This document shows, piece after piece, positions 56,601-64,000 of a stretch of 64,000 bases of DNA; the stretch's first letter is position 1; every line of letters begins with the position of its first letter. The stretch covers positions 248,001 through 312,000 of the forward strand of contig CAWHQZ010000017.1 in NCBI GenBank assembly GCA_963831645.1, in the 5' to 3' direction. The notes under the pieces are model-generated. The model did not search any database and was not told where the DNA came from. It saw only the letters and a list, made by a program, of their open reading frames with translations. This DNA comes from CAWHQZ01 sp963831645 (GTDB taxonomy: Bacteria; Pseudomonadota; Alphaproteobacteria; Rhizobiales; Aestuariivirgaceae). Position numbers and translations under genes: made by a program.

Positions 56601-57185
56601 GGTGCGCGGCCATAGTGCGTTGACCGCGATACCCTTGGGACGCACCTCGCCGGCGAGCCCCAGTACCACCATGCTCATGCCGAACTTTGCCATCGTGTAG
56701 GCGGTATGGGGTGCAAACCACTTTTCCGCTATGTCGAGTGGCGGCGACAGCATCAGAATGTGCGGGTTTGCGGCTTTCTCCAGATGCGCGATCGCATACT
56801 TGGACACCATGAAGGTGCCACGCGCGCTGATCTGATGCATCAGATCGAACCGTTTCATGTCGGTCTGCGTGGCCGGGGTGAGCGAGATCGCGCTGGCGTT
56901 GTTGACGACGATGTCGAGGCTGCCGAAGCGCGCCGCGGTCTGATCGATCGCGCCCTTGACAGCGGCCTCGTCGCGCACGTCGACCACCAGCGGCAGCGCC
57001 TGACCACCAGCCTTTTCGATCTCCTCCGCCGCGGTGTAGATTGTGCCGTCGAGCTTCGGATGCGGGGTTTTGGTCTTGGCGGCAATCGCGACATTGGCCC
57101 CGTCGCGGGCAGCGCGCAGTGCGATCGCCAGCCCGATACCGCGCGAGGCGCCGGTGATAAACAAAGTCTTGCCCTTGAGTGACAT
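56601..57185 (-). pseudogene. short-chain dehydrogenase/reductase (HSDL2-like), 3' truncated
   Basis: The first about 195 codons give an SDR of the hydroxysteroid-dehydrogenase-like type: FITGASRGIGLAIALRAARDGA (NAD-binding), VNNASAIS, catalytic YTMAKFG (Tyr-x3-Lys), and AVNALWPRTT at the end. The frame then runs on into CoA-transferase DNA without family similarity, so the last about 80 SDR residues are missing. It starts in a one-base TGATG overlap with the enoyl-CoA hydratase stop, so that pair is or was an operon. The remaining fold includes the active site but is probably non-functional. Confidence 0.75.
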
Positions 57186-57943
57186 CAGATCACCCTTTTG
57201 CGTGCAAAGAACGCTTCGAACGCCGCCTTTGCTTCCGGTGAATGCAGGCGTTCGCTGAAGATATTGGCTTCCTGATCGATGCGCGCCAGCAACTCGTCGG
57301 TCGCCCCACGCATCAGGCCGCGCGACAGCGCGACAGCGCGTGGCGGGAGCGCGGCGATCTCGTGCGCGGCCTTCAGGGCTTCTGCGTCAACGTCCTGCGA
57401 AGCGACCACCATGTTGGCAATGCCGAAGTCCTTTGCATGCGCTGCGTCGAGCGGATGGCCCATGGCCAGTAACTCGAACGCGCGGCGCTGGCCCATCAGC
57501 AGCGGACCCAGCAGGCTCGAGGCAGCTTCCGGCACCAGTCCGAGGCTGACGAACGGGGCTGAAAAGCGCGCATCCGTGCCGGCGACCACGAAGTCGCAAT
57601 GGAACAACATGGTGGTGCCGATGCCAACCGCGACTCCGTTCACCGCCGCCACCAGCGGCTTGTTGCAGCGAACGAGCGCGGGCAGGAAGCGCAACACCTG
57701 GCGAGTGAGGCCACCCGAGCTCTGCGCCGCATCGAGAAACTCTGCCAGGTCGTTGCCGGCGGAGAACGCCCCGGGAACACCCGCGATCAGCACGCAACGG
57801 ACGGCGTCGCTGGCGTTCGCGCTTTCGAGTGCGTCGGTCATCGCCTCATACATCGCGACGGTGAGCGCGTTCTTCTTGTCGGGTCGGTTCATCCGGATGG
57901 TCCGGATGCCGCCTGCATCGGTTACGATCACATGCTCGGTCAT
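57185..57943 (-). CDS. enoyl-CoA hydratase/isomerase family protein (second copy in the window)
   Basis: This 252-residue crotonase has FSAGNDLAEFL and NGVAVGIGTTMLFHCDFVVA for the oxyanion hole, and SLGLVPEAASS with the usual Glu-type catalytic position. It is likely a fatty-acid or carbon-compound hydratase acting on an acyl-CoA in the cytosol. It differs from the first enoyl-CoA hydratase at 1159-1974. It is the upstream gene of a pair with the SDR, with a one-base overlap. Length and ends are normal, so it appears intact. Confidence 0.88.
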   Translation of the reverse strand: MTEHVIVTDAGGIRTIRMNRPDKKNALTVAMYEAMTDALESANASDAVRCVLIAGVPGAFSAGNDLAEFLDAAQSSGGLTRQVLRFLPALVRCNKPLVAAVNGVAVGIGTTMLFHCDFVVAGTDARFSAPFVSLGLVPEAASSLLGPLLMGQRRAFELLAMGHPLDAAHAKDFGIANMVVASQDVDAEALKAAHEIAALPPRAVALSRGLMRGATDELLARIDQEANIFSERLHSPEAKAAFEAFFARKRVI

Positions 57944-58072
57944 GAATTCAAATAAAGAAGGCGTTGAGCATTATCCACATCGGAGAGGAAGGTATCGAGA
58001 CAATGGATTTTATTTCCGCTAAGCCGGCAGAGACTACATTGCGACGCACGGCCGGACCATACATGGGGTCAC

Positions 58073-58172
58073 GCTCGGCTGTGCATCAACGTCGCGCAAC
58101 AGTCTGCTTTCCACCTAAAAGCAGCATTAAATAGCTCCGCTCGCTAGTTCGCATTCGTGCCAGAAGCGGCCA
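58073..58172 (+). repeat. dispersed repeat, copy C
   Basis: This is the best-conserved full copy: CTCGGCTGTGCATCAACG, CAGTCTGCTTTCCACCTA, and AGTTCGCATTCGTGCCAG. CTGCTTT (58104-58110) and AAAGCAG (58118-58124) are perfect inverted repeats separated by seven bases. The copy lies in the region upstream of the adenylate-cyclase gene. Confidence 0.7.
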
Positions 58173-58228
58173 TTCGGCACTTACCTCACCGCTATGATAG
58201 TCTGCCGCGATCAATTGAGAGGGAAGAG

Positions 58229-59992
58229 ATGGCGGTGGTCGAGCGCGTCGAACGTAAGCTCGCAGCGATCCTTGCCGCTGACGTCGCTGGCTACAGCCGG
58301 TTGGTGGGCGTCGACGAGGAAGGAACGCTTGCCCGGTTGAAGGCGATTCGACGCGCCTTGGTCGATCCCAGGATCAGCAAACATCGCGGGCGAATCGTCA
58401 AAACGACGGGCGACGGGATGTTGGTTCAGTTCGCGAGCGTTGTCGACGCCCTGCGCTGTGCCGTTGAAGTTCAGCGCGAGATGATCGCACGCAACTCCGA
58501 CACGCCCAAAGAGAAGCGGATCGAATTTCGCATGGGTATCAATGTGGGCGACGTCATCGTCGACGGCGACGACATCCATGGCGACGGGGTCAACGTTGCG
58601 GCGCGGCTCGAAGGATTGTCCGAGCCGGGAGGCATCTGCGTGAGCGTGGGTGTCTGCGACCAAGTGCGTGACAAACTCGACCTCACCTTCGACGATGCCG
58701 GCGAGCAACAGCTGAAGAACATCGCCCGGCCGTTGCGGGTCTACCGGGTGCGGCTCAGCCGAACCGCAATAGAGGCAGCACCGGCACTGGCGCTTCCCGA
58801 CAAGCCATCGATCGCTGTTCTGCCCTTTGAAAACATGAGTGGTGACCGGGAACAGGAGTACTTCGCCGATGGCATGGTGGAAGAGATCATCACGGCACTT
58901 TCGCGTTTCCGGCAGCTATTTGTGATCGCCCGCAACTCGAGTTTTACCTACAAGGGCCGCGCCGTCGACGTGAAGCAGGTAGGTCGTGAACTGGGTGTGC
59001 GGTACGTCTTGGAGGGCAGCGTGCGTAAGGCGGGCAGCAGAGTGCGCATCACGGGGCAGCTCATCGACACTTCAATGGGCGCTCATCTATGGGCGGACCG
59101 TTTCGATGGGGCACTCGAGGACATTTTCGATATGCAGGATCAGGTAACAGCGCGAGTTGTGGCAGCCATCGCTCCGAAGATTGAAGAGGCTGAAATCGAA
59201 AGAGCCAAGAAGAAGCCGACCGAAAGCTTGGATGCCTATGATCAATTCCTGCGCGGCATGGCGGGCCTTCACAAATGGTCCCGAGAAGCCAGTGACGAAG
59301 CCCTGTTGCACTTCTATAGGGCAATTGATCTCGATCCGAATTACGCTGCCGCTTATGGGATGGCGGCACGAATGTACATTCAGAGAAATTCCGGCGGTTG
59401 GGTGAAAGATCGCGCTCACGAACTTGCCGAAACTGAGCGGCTAGCCCTCAGAGCTGCAGAACTTGGTAGAGATGACGCAGTTGCGTTGGCAACGGCGGGA
59501 TTTGCATTTTCTGACGTCCTCTCTTTAGTCGAGGACGGCGACGCCATGGTCGATAGAGCGCTCAGTCTCAACCCCAATCTGGCCTGGATTTGGCTATACA
59601 GCAGTTGGGTGAAGGCCTCCCTAGGTGAACCCGAGATTGCCCTTGAGCGCATTGCACAAGCGCTACGGCTCAGCCCAAATGACCCTCAAACGTTTAGCTT
59701 TCATGCAGCTAAGGCATGGGCAGAATTATTTGCCGGTCGCTTCGTAGACGCATATTTATCAGCTGAGGCTGCCATACGCCAGCGACCGGGCTTCTTACTG
59801 TACATGTGTATCGCTGCTGTCAGTGCAGCGCTCGCGGATCGAAAGGATGATGCTCAAAGGATTGTAGCGCGGATGCTGCAAAATGACCCTTCTGTGAAAA
59901 TTTCGAAAGTGAGCACCCTTATCCCACTGCGGCGTCCAGAAGATAATGCAAGATGGGTCGACGGCCTTAGGAGGGCTGGTCTACCCGAATGA
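58229..59992 (+). CDS. class III adenylate cyclase with TPR-like repeats
   Basis: This 587-residue protein has an N-terminal class III cyclase domain (about residues 1-170): AILAADVAGYSRL, TTGDGMLVQF, GINVGDVIVDGDDIHGDGVN and NVAARLEGLS. Next comes a linker and a domain beginning SIAVLPFENMSGDREQEYFADGMVEEI (about 190-310). Last is a TPR/Sel1-like helical array with repeated ALxxALxLNPNLAW-like units to the end. It would produce cAMP in response to an unknown signal. I chose ATG 58229 because of GAGGGAAGAG directly upstream and the family start. Confidence 0.88.
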   Translation: MAVVERVERKLAAILAADVAGYSRLVGVDEEGTLARLKAIRRALVDPRISKHRGRIVKTTGDGMLVQFASVVDALRCAVEVQREMIARNSDTPKEKRIEFRMGINVGDVIVDGDDIHGDGVNVAARLEGLSEPGGICVSVGVCDQVRDKLDLTFDDAGEQQLKNIARPLRVYRVRLSRTAIEAAPALALPDKPSIAVLPFENMSGDREQEYFADGMVEEIITALSRFRQLFVIARNSSFTYKGRAVDVKQVGRELGVRYVLEGSVRKAGSRVRITGQLIDTSMGAHLWADRFDGALEDIFDMQDQVTARVVAAIAPKIEEAEIERAKKKPTESLDAYDQFLRGMAGLHKWSREASDEALLHFYRAIDLDPNYAAAYGMAARMYIQRNSGGWVKDRAHELAETERLALRAAELGRDDAVALATAGFAFSDVLSLVEDGDAMVDRALSLNPNLAWIWLYSSWVKASLGEPEIALERIAQALRLSPNDPQTFSFHAAKAWAELFAGRFVDAYLSAEAAIRQRPGFLLYMCIAAVSAALADRKDDAQRIVARMLQNDPSVKISKVSTLIPLRRPEDNARWVDGLRRAGLPE

Positions 59993-60187
59993 CTGCTGCG
60001 GGTCATGAACGGCCCAAACCCATCGCCCAGATTGAGTCCGCTTTACCCCAATCTGCTGACATCAGTCAGCGTGGCCGGTTGGTCTCTTCCGTGCCATGTG
60101 TGGACAGCTCCGAGTTGGCAAGGGAAATCTCAACGAAGCACCACCTGTCCCCCTCAATCCCCGTCGCGATCCGGCAAGCTTCATGGA

Positions 60188-61522
60188 TCAGTGGAGCTTC
60201 AGAACCGGACCTGCACCGCGGCGAAACCAATCCGCCAGCATGATAAGAAGCATGCGTGGCAAGCCATAGACCACTCTCTGATGCATCCGGTACAGCGACC
60301 GGTAGGCGAACCGTGCCAACCAACCCTCGAACGTGATGTCGCCCAACAGATTTCCCATCAGAATGCCAAGGGTGGTGTAGTGACTGAGTGACACGAGCGA
60401 ACCGTGATCCTTGTATACGAACTCCAGCAGCGGTTTTCCCGCGCGACGGCGGACAAGCGATTTCGCGAGCAGCGCAGCCTGCTGATGCGCGGCATTTGCG
60501 CGCGGCGGCACCGCCCGATCGTGTTCCGGCCAAGGACATTCGGCGCAATCACCGAGCGCGAAGACGTCGTCGCAGATGGAGGTCTGCAGCGTCGGCCGCA
60601 CTACAAGCCGATTGAGACGGCTCACCTCCAGGCCGTCCAACTCTTTGAGAAATTCGGGCGCTTTTATGCCGGCAGCCCAAACCTTCATGCGACAGGGTAG
60701 GAAGCAGCCATCCGCCGTCTGTATTCCATCCGCCGTGACTTGGCTGACCTCCTTCCCGGTATGGATTTCCACTCCGAGTTGGCGCAGCCGCTCCTCGGTG
60801 GCCCGAGACACTCGCTCTGGCAGGTTGGGGAGCACCCGCTCGGCGGCCTCCACCAGAACGAGCCTCAGGTGGCGCCCGGGCGAAACGTGGTCGAGCCCGT
60901 AGGTGACGAGCTGACGGCTCGCCGCGTGGAGTTCCGCTGCCAATTCGACGCCGGTCGCGCCGGCGCCGACGATACCGACATTGAGCAACCCCGCCTCGAG
61001 CCGCCGATCCGTGGCCAGAGCACGAAGGTGCAGGTCGAGGAAGATACGTTGAAACTGCTCGGCCTGCTTCTGACTGTCGAGTTGTATGCAGTGCTCCTCA
61101 ACCCCGGGCACACCGAAGTCGTTCGCGGTCCCACCCACGGCGATGACGAGGGTGTCGTAACCGAGTGCGCGCGGTGGCGCCACCTCGATGCCCTCTTCAT
61201 CGACAATGGCGGCCAATCGGATCTCCTTGCGGGCGCGATCGAGACCATCCAGGCGCCCCAGACGGAAGCGGAAGTGGTGGGCGCGCGCCTGAGCCAGAAA
61301 CTCGATCGCGTCTGCGTGGGAGTTGAGCGTCCCCGCCGCAACCTCGTGCAAGAGCGGCTTCCACAGGTGCGTCAGCGTAGTGTCGACAAGCGTGATCTCG
61401 GCTTGACGACGGCGTCCCAGGGACTCGCCAAGCCGAACAGCGAGTTCGAGGCCGCCGGCCCCGCCGCCGACGATGACGATGCGGTGCTCAGGCACGCTGA
61501 AATTTTGAAGCTTGCCCGACAA
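60188..61522 (-). CDS. type II NADH dehydrogenase-like FAD oxidoreductase
   Basis: This 444-residue flavoenzyme has an N-terminal FAD fold (VIVGGGAGGLELAVRLGESL), a NAD-binding GIVGAGATGVELAAELH near residue 185, and ALGDCAECPWP near residue 325. A C-terminal amphipathic region (FRRGAGPVLKLH end) fits peripheral attachment to the inner membrane. It would oxidise NADH and pass electrons to quinone without pumping protons. The gene has no obvious operon partner and converges on nothing: the adenylate cyclase lies far to its left on the other strand. Confidence 0.88.
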   Translation of the reverse strand: MSGKLQNFSVPEHRIVIVGGGAGGLELAVRLGESLGRRRQAEITLVDTTLTHLWKPLLHEVAAGTLNSHADAIEFLAQARAHHFRFRLGRLDGLDRARKEIRLAAIVDEEGIEVAPPRALGYDTLVIAVGGTANDFGVPGVEEHCIQLDSQKQAEQFQRIFLDLHLRALATDRRLEAGLLNVGIVGAGATGVELAAELHAASRQLVTYGLDHVSPGRHLRLVLVEAAERVLPNLPERVSRATEERLRQLGVEIHTGKEVSQVTADGIQTADGCFLPCRMKVWAAGIKAPEFLKELDGLEVSRLNRLVVRPTLQTSICDDVFALGDCAECPWPEHDRAVPPRANAAHQQAALLAKSLVRRRAGKPLLEFVYKDHGSLVSLSHYTTLGILMGNLLGDITFEGWLARFAYRSLYRMHQRVVYGLPRMLLIMLADWFRRGAGPVLKLH

Positions 61523-61590
61523 TTTCGTCCTCCATGCTAGAAACCTCTTGACCAGCGGAAATAGCCGGAAGGTCGATCGGGCCCCTTTCC

Positions 61591-62333
61591 ATGTGGGACG
61601 ACATACTCCTCTACGTCATCATAGGCTTCGTCGCGCAAATGATCGATGGCGCGATCGGCATGGCCTACGGCGTAACAGCGAGTTCGGTGCTGCTCGGCCT
61701 CGGCGTGCCGCCGGCCACCGCGAGCGCTTGCGTGCACGCAGCCGAGTTCTTCACCACAGGTGCTTCTGGACTCGCCCATTGGCGTCTCGGCAATGTTGAC
61801 CGCAACCTGCTCATGCGTCTTGCCGTACCGGGTATGATTGGCGGCGCAATCGGCGCCTATGCACTCGGCGAACTCCCAGGCGAAGCAGTAAGGCCGTTCA
61901 TCAGCGCCTACCTCCTTCTACTCGGCGTATTCATTGTATGGAAAGCGCTTGCGACCCGTTCCATCAAGCCGCCAGCTCCGCGCGCAGTCGCGCCACTGGG
62001 ATTCTTCGGCGGCATGCTCGACGCCATCGGCGGCGGGGGATGGGGCCCGATCGTGACCTCCACACTCCTTGGCCAAGGCGCGACGACGCGCTACGCCATC
62101 GGATCGGTCAATCTTGCCGAGTTTTTCGTCACTCTGGTCATATCGACGACTTTCTTCCCAACGTTGGATTGAGCCTTTGGCCCATCATCGCTGGTCTTAT
62201 CATCGGTGGAATCATCGCAGCTCCGTTCGCAGCGATTGCAACCAAACACATTCCGGATAGAGACCTGATGCTCCTGGTCAGCTGCGTCATAGTCCTCTTG
62301 AGCCTACGCAAAATCCTCATGGTGCTTGCATGA
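61591..62333 (+). CDS. TSUP-family permease, one frameshift
   Basis: The product is about 247 residues after adding one missing base (a G near 62165). The first part has the TSUP repeat VAQMIDGAIGMAYGVTASS and a second glycine-rich GFFGGMLDAIGGGGWGPIVTSTLL. The frames rejoin in TFFPTLGLSLWPIIAGLIIG and continue IPDRDLMLLVSCVIVLLSLRK to the end. It is a second TSUP-type exporter, unrelated by position to the first. It is divergent from the NADH dehydrogenase gene. Confidence 0.82.
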
Positions 62334-62415
62334 GATTAATGACATGGTCGGGGATGCGGCGGCTGAGGTCGCCGACAATGACTTGAACCAGTAATCAGTC
62401 ACCGCTATCGTTCGT

Positions 62416-62585
62416 TTAGTCTAGCCCGAGGCGCAACCAGCGCCAGCGCGACCGTCATTGTTGCAAGCGATAGCCATATCCATGCAGAGAGTTGTTCGCC
62501 AAAAATTATCATGCCCCAGAGCGCTCCGCAGAGTGTAACCAGGTTCGCTACTTGGCGTAGCGGTGGACTGCCGCCCGCAGCTCCC
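62416..62585 (-). pseudogene. EamA/DMT-type permease C-terminal remnant
   Basis: Read leftward, the frame gives RQVANLVTLCGALWGMIIFGEQ, LSAWIWLSLATMTVALALVA, then a stop after PRARLD. This is the closing hydrophobic helix pair of an EamA permease. Its upstream part is missing, so it is a fragment. The only intact EamA gene in the window is at 20229-21109. Confidence 0.6.
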
Positions 62586-62812
62586 TAGGCCTAGGAGCTT
62601 GTCGGCATACTTACCAACGGATCGTGTCCTGAGGAGCGGCTCGTGGTAATCTGCACTGGGATGCCGACCGTGCTGCTGCCCCGCCAGTTCCGCGAGAGGA
62701 CGAGAGGGCTATCGTGGCTATAGGCTGGTGTCTGGCGTGAATTTCGCGATGGCTCAACATCTATCCACTGACCATCGAAATCACCTGGGTAGAGCGCGTT
62801 AGGAATAGGAAA

Positions 62813-62998
62813 ATGATCAATACGCGTTACAAGAAGCTGACAGGACTTCATGCAGGTCATTCATATGTAGTGACCGCTCCTTACAGCGAGATCGAGAGCC
62901 CGCTCCGTTGGATGCTGCATTGTGAGACCGTTGCTGACGAGAAACTCATTGTACCCGAGGATGAGCTTGGGGATCCGAAGCGATGGCAGCCGCTTTGA
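62813..62998 (+). CDS. small ORF of unknown function
   Basis: This 61-codon frame starts at an ATG with TAGGAATAGGAAA shortly upstream and gives a hydrophilic peptide (segments YKKLTGLHAGHSYVVTAP, DEKLIVPEDELGDPKRWQPL). It has no recognisable domain, signal or membrane span. Codon use is not decisive. It lies alone in a gap of about 690 bases between the EamA remnant and the group II intron, so it could be real or chance. Confidence 0.35.
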   Translation: MINTRYKKLTGLHAGHSYVVTAPYSEIESPLRWMLHCETVADEKLIVPEDELGDPKRWQPL

Positions 62999-63277
62999 GT
63001 AATGTCTATCGACGTGGGTATATTTCCCGGGAGCGGACCAATCTAAATTGGCTTGAGGAACGCCAGCAGCAGGCTCAAGCCGAAACTCGAACATCCCGGC
63101 GCCGTGTCGGCGGGCCGTAAGCAGCAGGACATCCTACGGCAAGAAGCGAAACGGCTGGACATTGACCATCCGCCTGCGCATCTACCAGCCAAAACTGAAC
63201 ACAAGACTCGCGCTGACGCGACCGCCACCATGTCGGAGTTGGGTCTTGTGTCACGAGCATCGCCGGTCCAAACGGCG

Positions 63278-63889
63278 GTGCGCAACTGTACGAGAGATGA
63301 AGGAGGGCCCTTCCAGGCCGGCGATCAGGTGCAGGCCTCAAGCTACCACAAGCTGCTGTCGTCAAAGCGATGGTGGTGAGCGTTGTGGAAACGTCGGGAC
63401 GATGATCCCGGCAGGCAAGGTTGAGAGAGGCGAGCGCAAGCGAACCGTCAGTGAAGTGTCGAAAGCGGATTAGGCGATGTCGAAACCGGGGGTTGACCCA
63501 TCCTCCGGAACGAGCTCGGGAGATGCCCTGATACTGCCCGAGCGGCATCCGGCATGTAGACGGCGCGAAGCTCAACCAGGCTCTGGTACGGAACGTGAGA
63601 ACCTGGCCGGCGATGCCAAGGGAAAAGGTGCAAGCGGCGCCAACCGCGAGGCCGAAAGTACCGACGCGCCGGCTTGGGGCGGACTGCTTCGTAGTAGTGA
63701 GGAAGCGGGTGTAATGCCCGTGGAGCGAAGGGAGCAGGCCATCGCCATTTGGTTGGGTCAACCGGCAACGGGAGGAACCCGATCTTCAATGGAAGGCGGC
63801 AGCCTTCGTGCGGTGGCACGAGCCGGATGATGCGAGAGTATCACGTCCGGATCTGTGAGGGGCTCGGGGTGAAAGTCCCCGGGCCTACT
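63278..63889 (+). mobile_element. ORF-less group II intron
   Basis: The 5' end matches the GUGCG consensus (GTGCGCAACTGTACGAGAG), followed by a GC-rich structured region with the AGGCGAGCGCAAGCG and GGATTAGGCGATGTCG-type blocks known in bacterial introns. It ends in a clear domain V (63820-63853) and a domain VI-like hairpin (63860-63888). Between domain I and domain V only about 80-100 bases replace the usual reverse-transcriptase ORF, so it is a non-autonomous or degenerate intron. Exact termini are estimated to within about 10 bases. The dispersed repeat (copy D) begins a few bases after its 3' end. Confidence 0.72.
63820..63853 (+). ncRNA. group II intron domain V hairpin
   Basis: This 34-base element begins GAGCCGGATG, has a GAGA tetraloop at about 63833-63836, a CACG-type bulge near the 3' strand, and ends CCGGATC. 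It is the catalytic domain V of group II introns, including the AGC-type catalytic triad region GAGCC. The stem pairs 63820-63828 with 63846-63853 apart from one mismatch. Confidence 0.8.
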
Positions 63890-63894
63890 CGGCA

Positions 63895-64000
63895 GACTCG
63901 GCTGTGCATTGGAGCGGCGGCACAGTCTGCTTTTCAAATGGAAGCAGCCGTAAATGGCGCCGCTCGTCACTTCACATCGATGCCAGAGGCAGAGCGTGGG
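63895..64000 (+). repeat. dispersed repeat, copy D (cut by the window end)
   Basis: The copy contains GACTCGGCTGTGCATTGGAG, CAGTCTGCTTTTCAAATGG and CACTTCACATCGATGCCAG, in the order seen in copies A and C. CTGCTT and AAGCAG can again pair as a hairpin. It lies immediately downstream of the group II intron, so the intron may have inserted just ahead of it. The far end is beyond the window. Confidence 0.65.

Noticed and set aside
63477..63830. 117-codon open frame inside the group II intron
   Set aside because: It overlaps the structured intron RNA and lacks reverse-transcriptase motifs, so it is taken as non-coding.

Overview
The window looks like GC-rich alphaproteobacterial chromosome, probably from the broad Rhizobiales/Rhodospirillales area. 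The reasons are the order rplM-rpsI next to an enoyl-CoA hydratase/CoA-binding operon and a MetY-type enzyme, the several DUF1194 proteins, the RHH-type small regulator, the Mrp, MoaA and DASS genes, and the codon bias. The exact lineage cannot be fixed by reading. I see no rRNA, tRNA or CRISPR array.

Left part (1-22 kb), dense housekeeping and transport: the end of a uracil-DNA glycosylase; a tightly overlapped minus-strand operon (secreted protein, enoyl-CoA hydratase, VOC protein, CoA-binding protein); rplM-rpsI; an ammonium transporter; an O-acetylhomoserine sulfhydrylase-type enzyme; an Mrp ATPase; a universal stress protein; a DASS anion transporter; two tandem M20 dipeptidases; an L,D-transpeptidase; an AbgB-like amidohydrolase; two tandem DUF1194 proteins; a PCu(A)C copper chaperone; a TSUP permease; an EamA permease; moaA.

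Middle part (22.5-38.8 kb), catabolic: a PotA-like ATPase, a third DUF1194 protein, an ornithine-cyclodeaminase-family enzyme, an old-yellow-enzyme/4Fe-4S/FAD oxidoreductase, an iron-type alcohol dehydrogenase, an internally deleted enolase-superfamily mini-gene, and two tandem cupins that keep the recalled DddQ-type DMSP-lyase residues. On the opposite strand are an M24 protein that keeps the recalled DddP metal and catalytic residues and a dimethylglycine-dehydrogenase-like FAD/GcvT enzyme. Together they suggest catabolism of methylated onium osmolytes (DMSP and/or betaines). After that come a Tat-targeted small subunit, a GMC oxidoreductase, a fourth DUF1194 protein, and a Dpp/Opp-type ABC importer lacking its binding protein.

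Right part (43-64 kb), sparse and accessory: a VapC remnant, an intact IS1634-type element with 16-bp inverted repeats, a rhodanese remnant, a lytic transglycosylase, a hybrid periplasmic-sensing histidine kinase, a porin, a perfect FNR/FixK-type box before a tiny membrane protein, a Tat protein paired with a DyP-type peroxidase, agmatine deiminase, a mosaic of SDR, CoA-transferase and thioesterase pieces, an adenylate cyclase with TPR-like repeats, a type II NADH dehydrogenase, a broken TSUP gene, an EamA remnant, and an ORF-less group II intron. A dispersed repeat of about 100 bp occurs four times.

Many conserved genes are interrupted by single-base frameshifts, mostly one extra base, and the protein continues cleanly in the next frame. 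The density and uniformity point to base-calling or assembly errors more than to gene decay, so these are described as single genes with a flagged shift.
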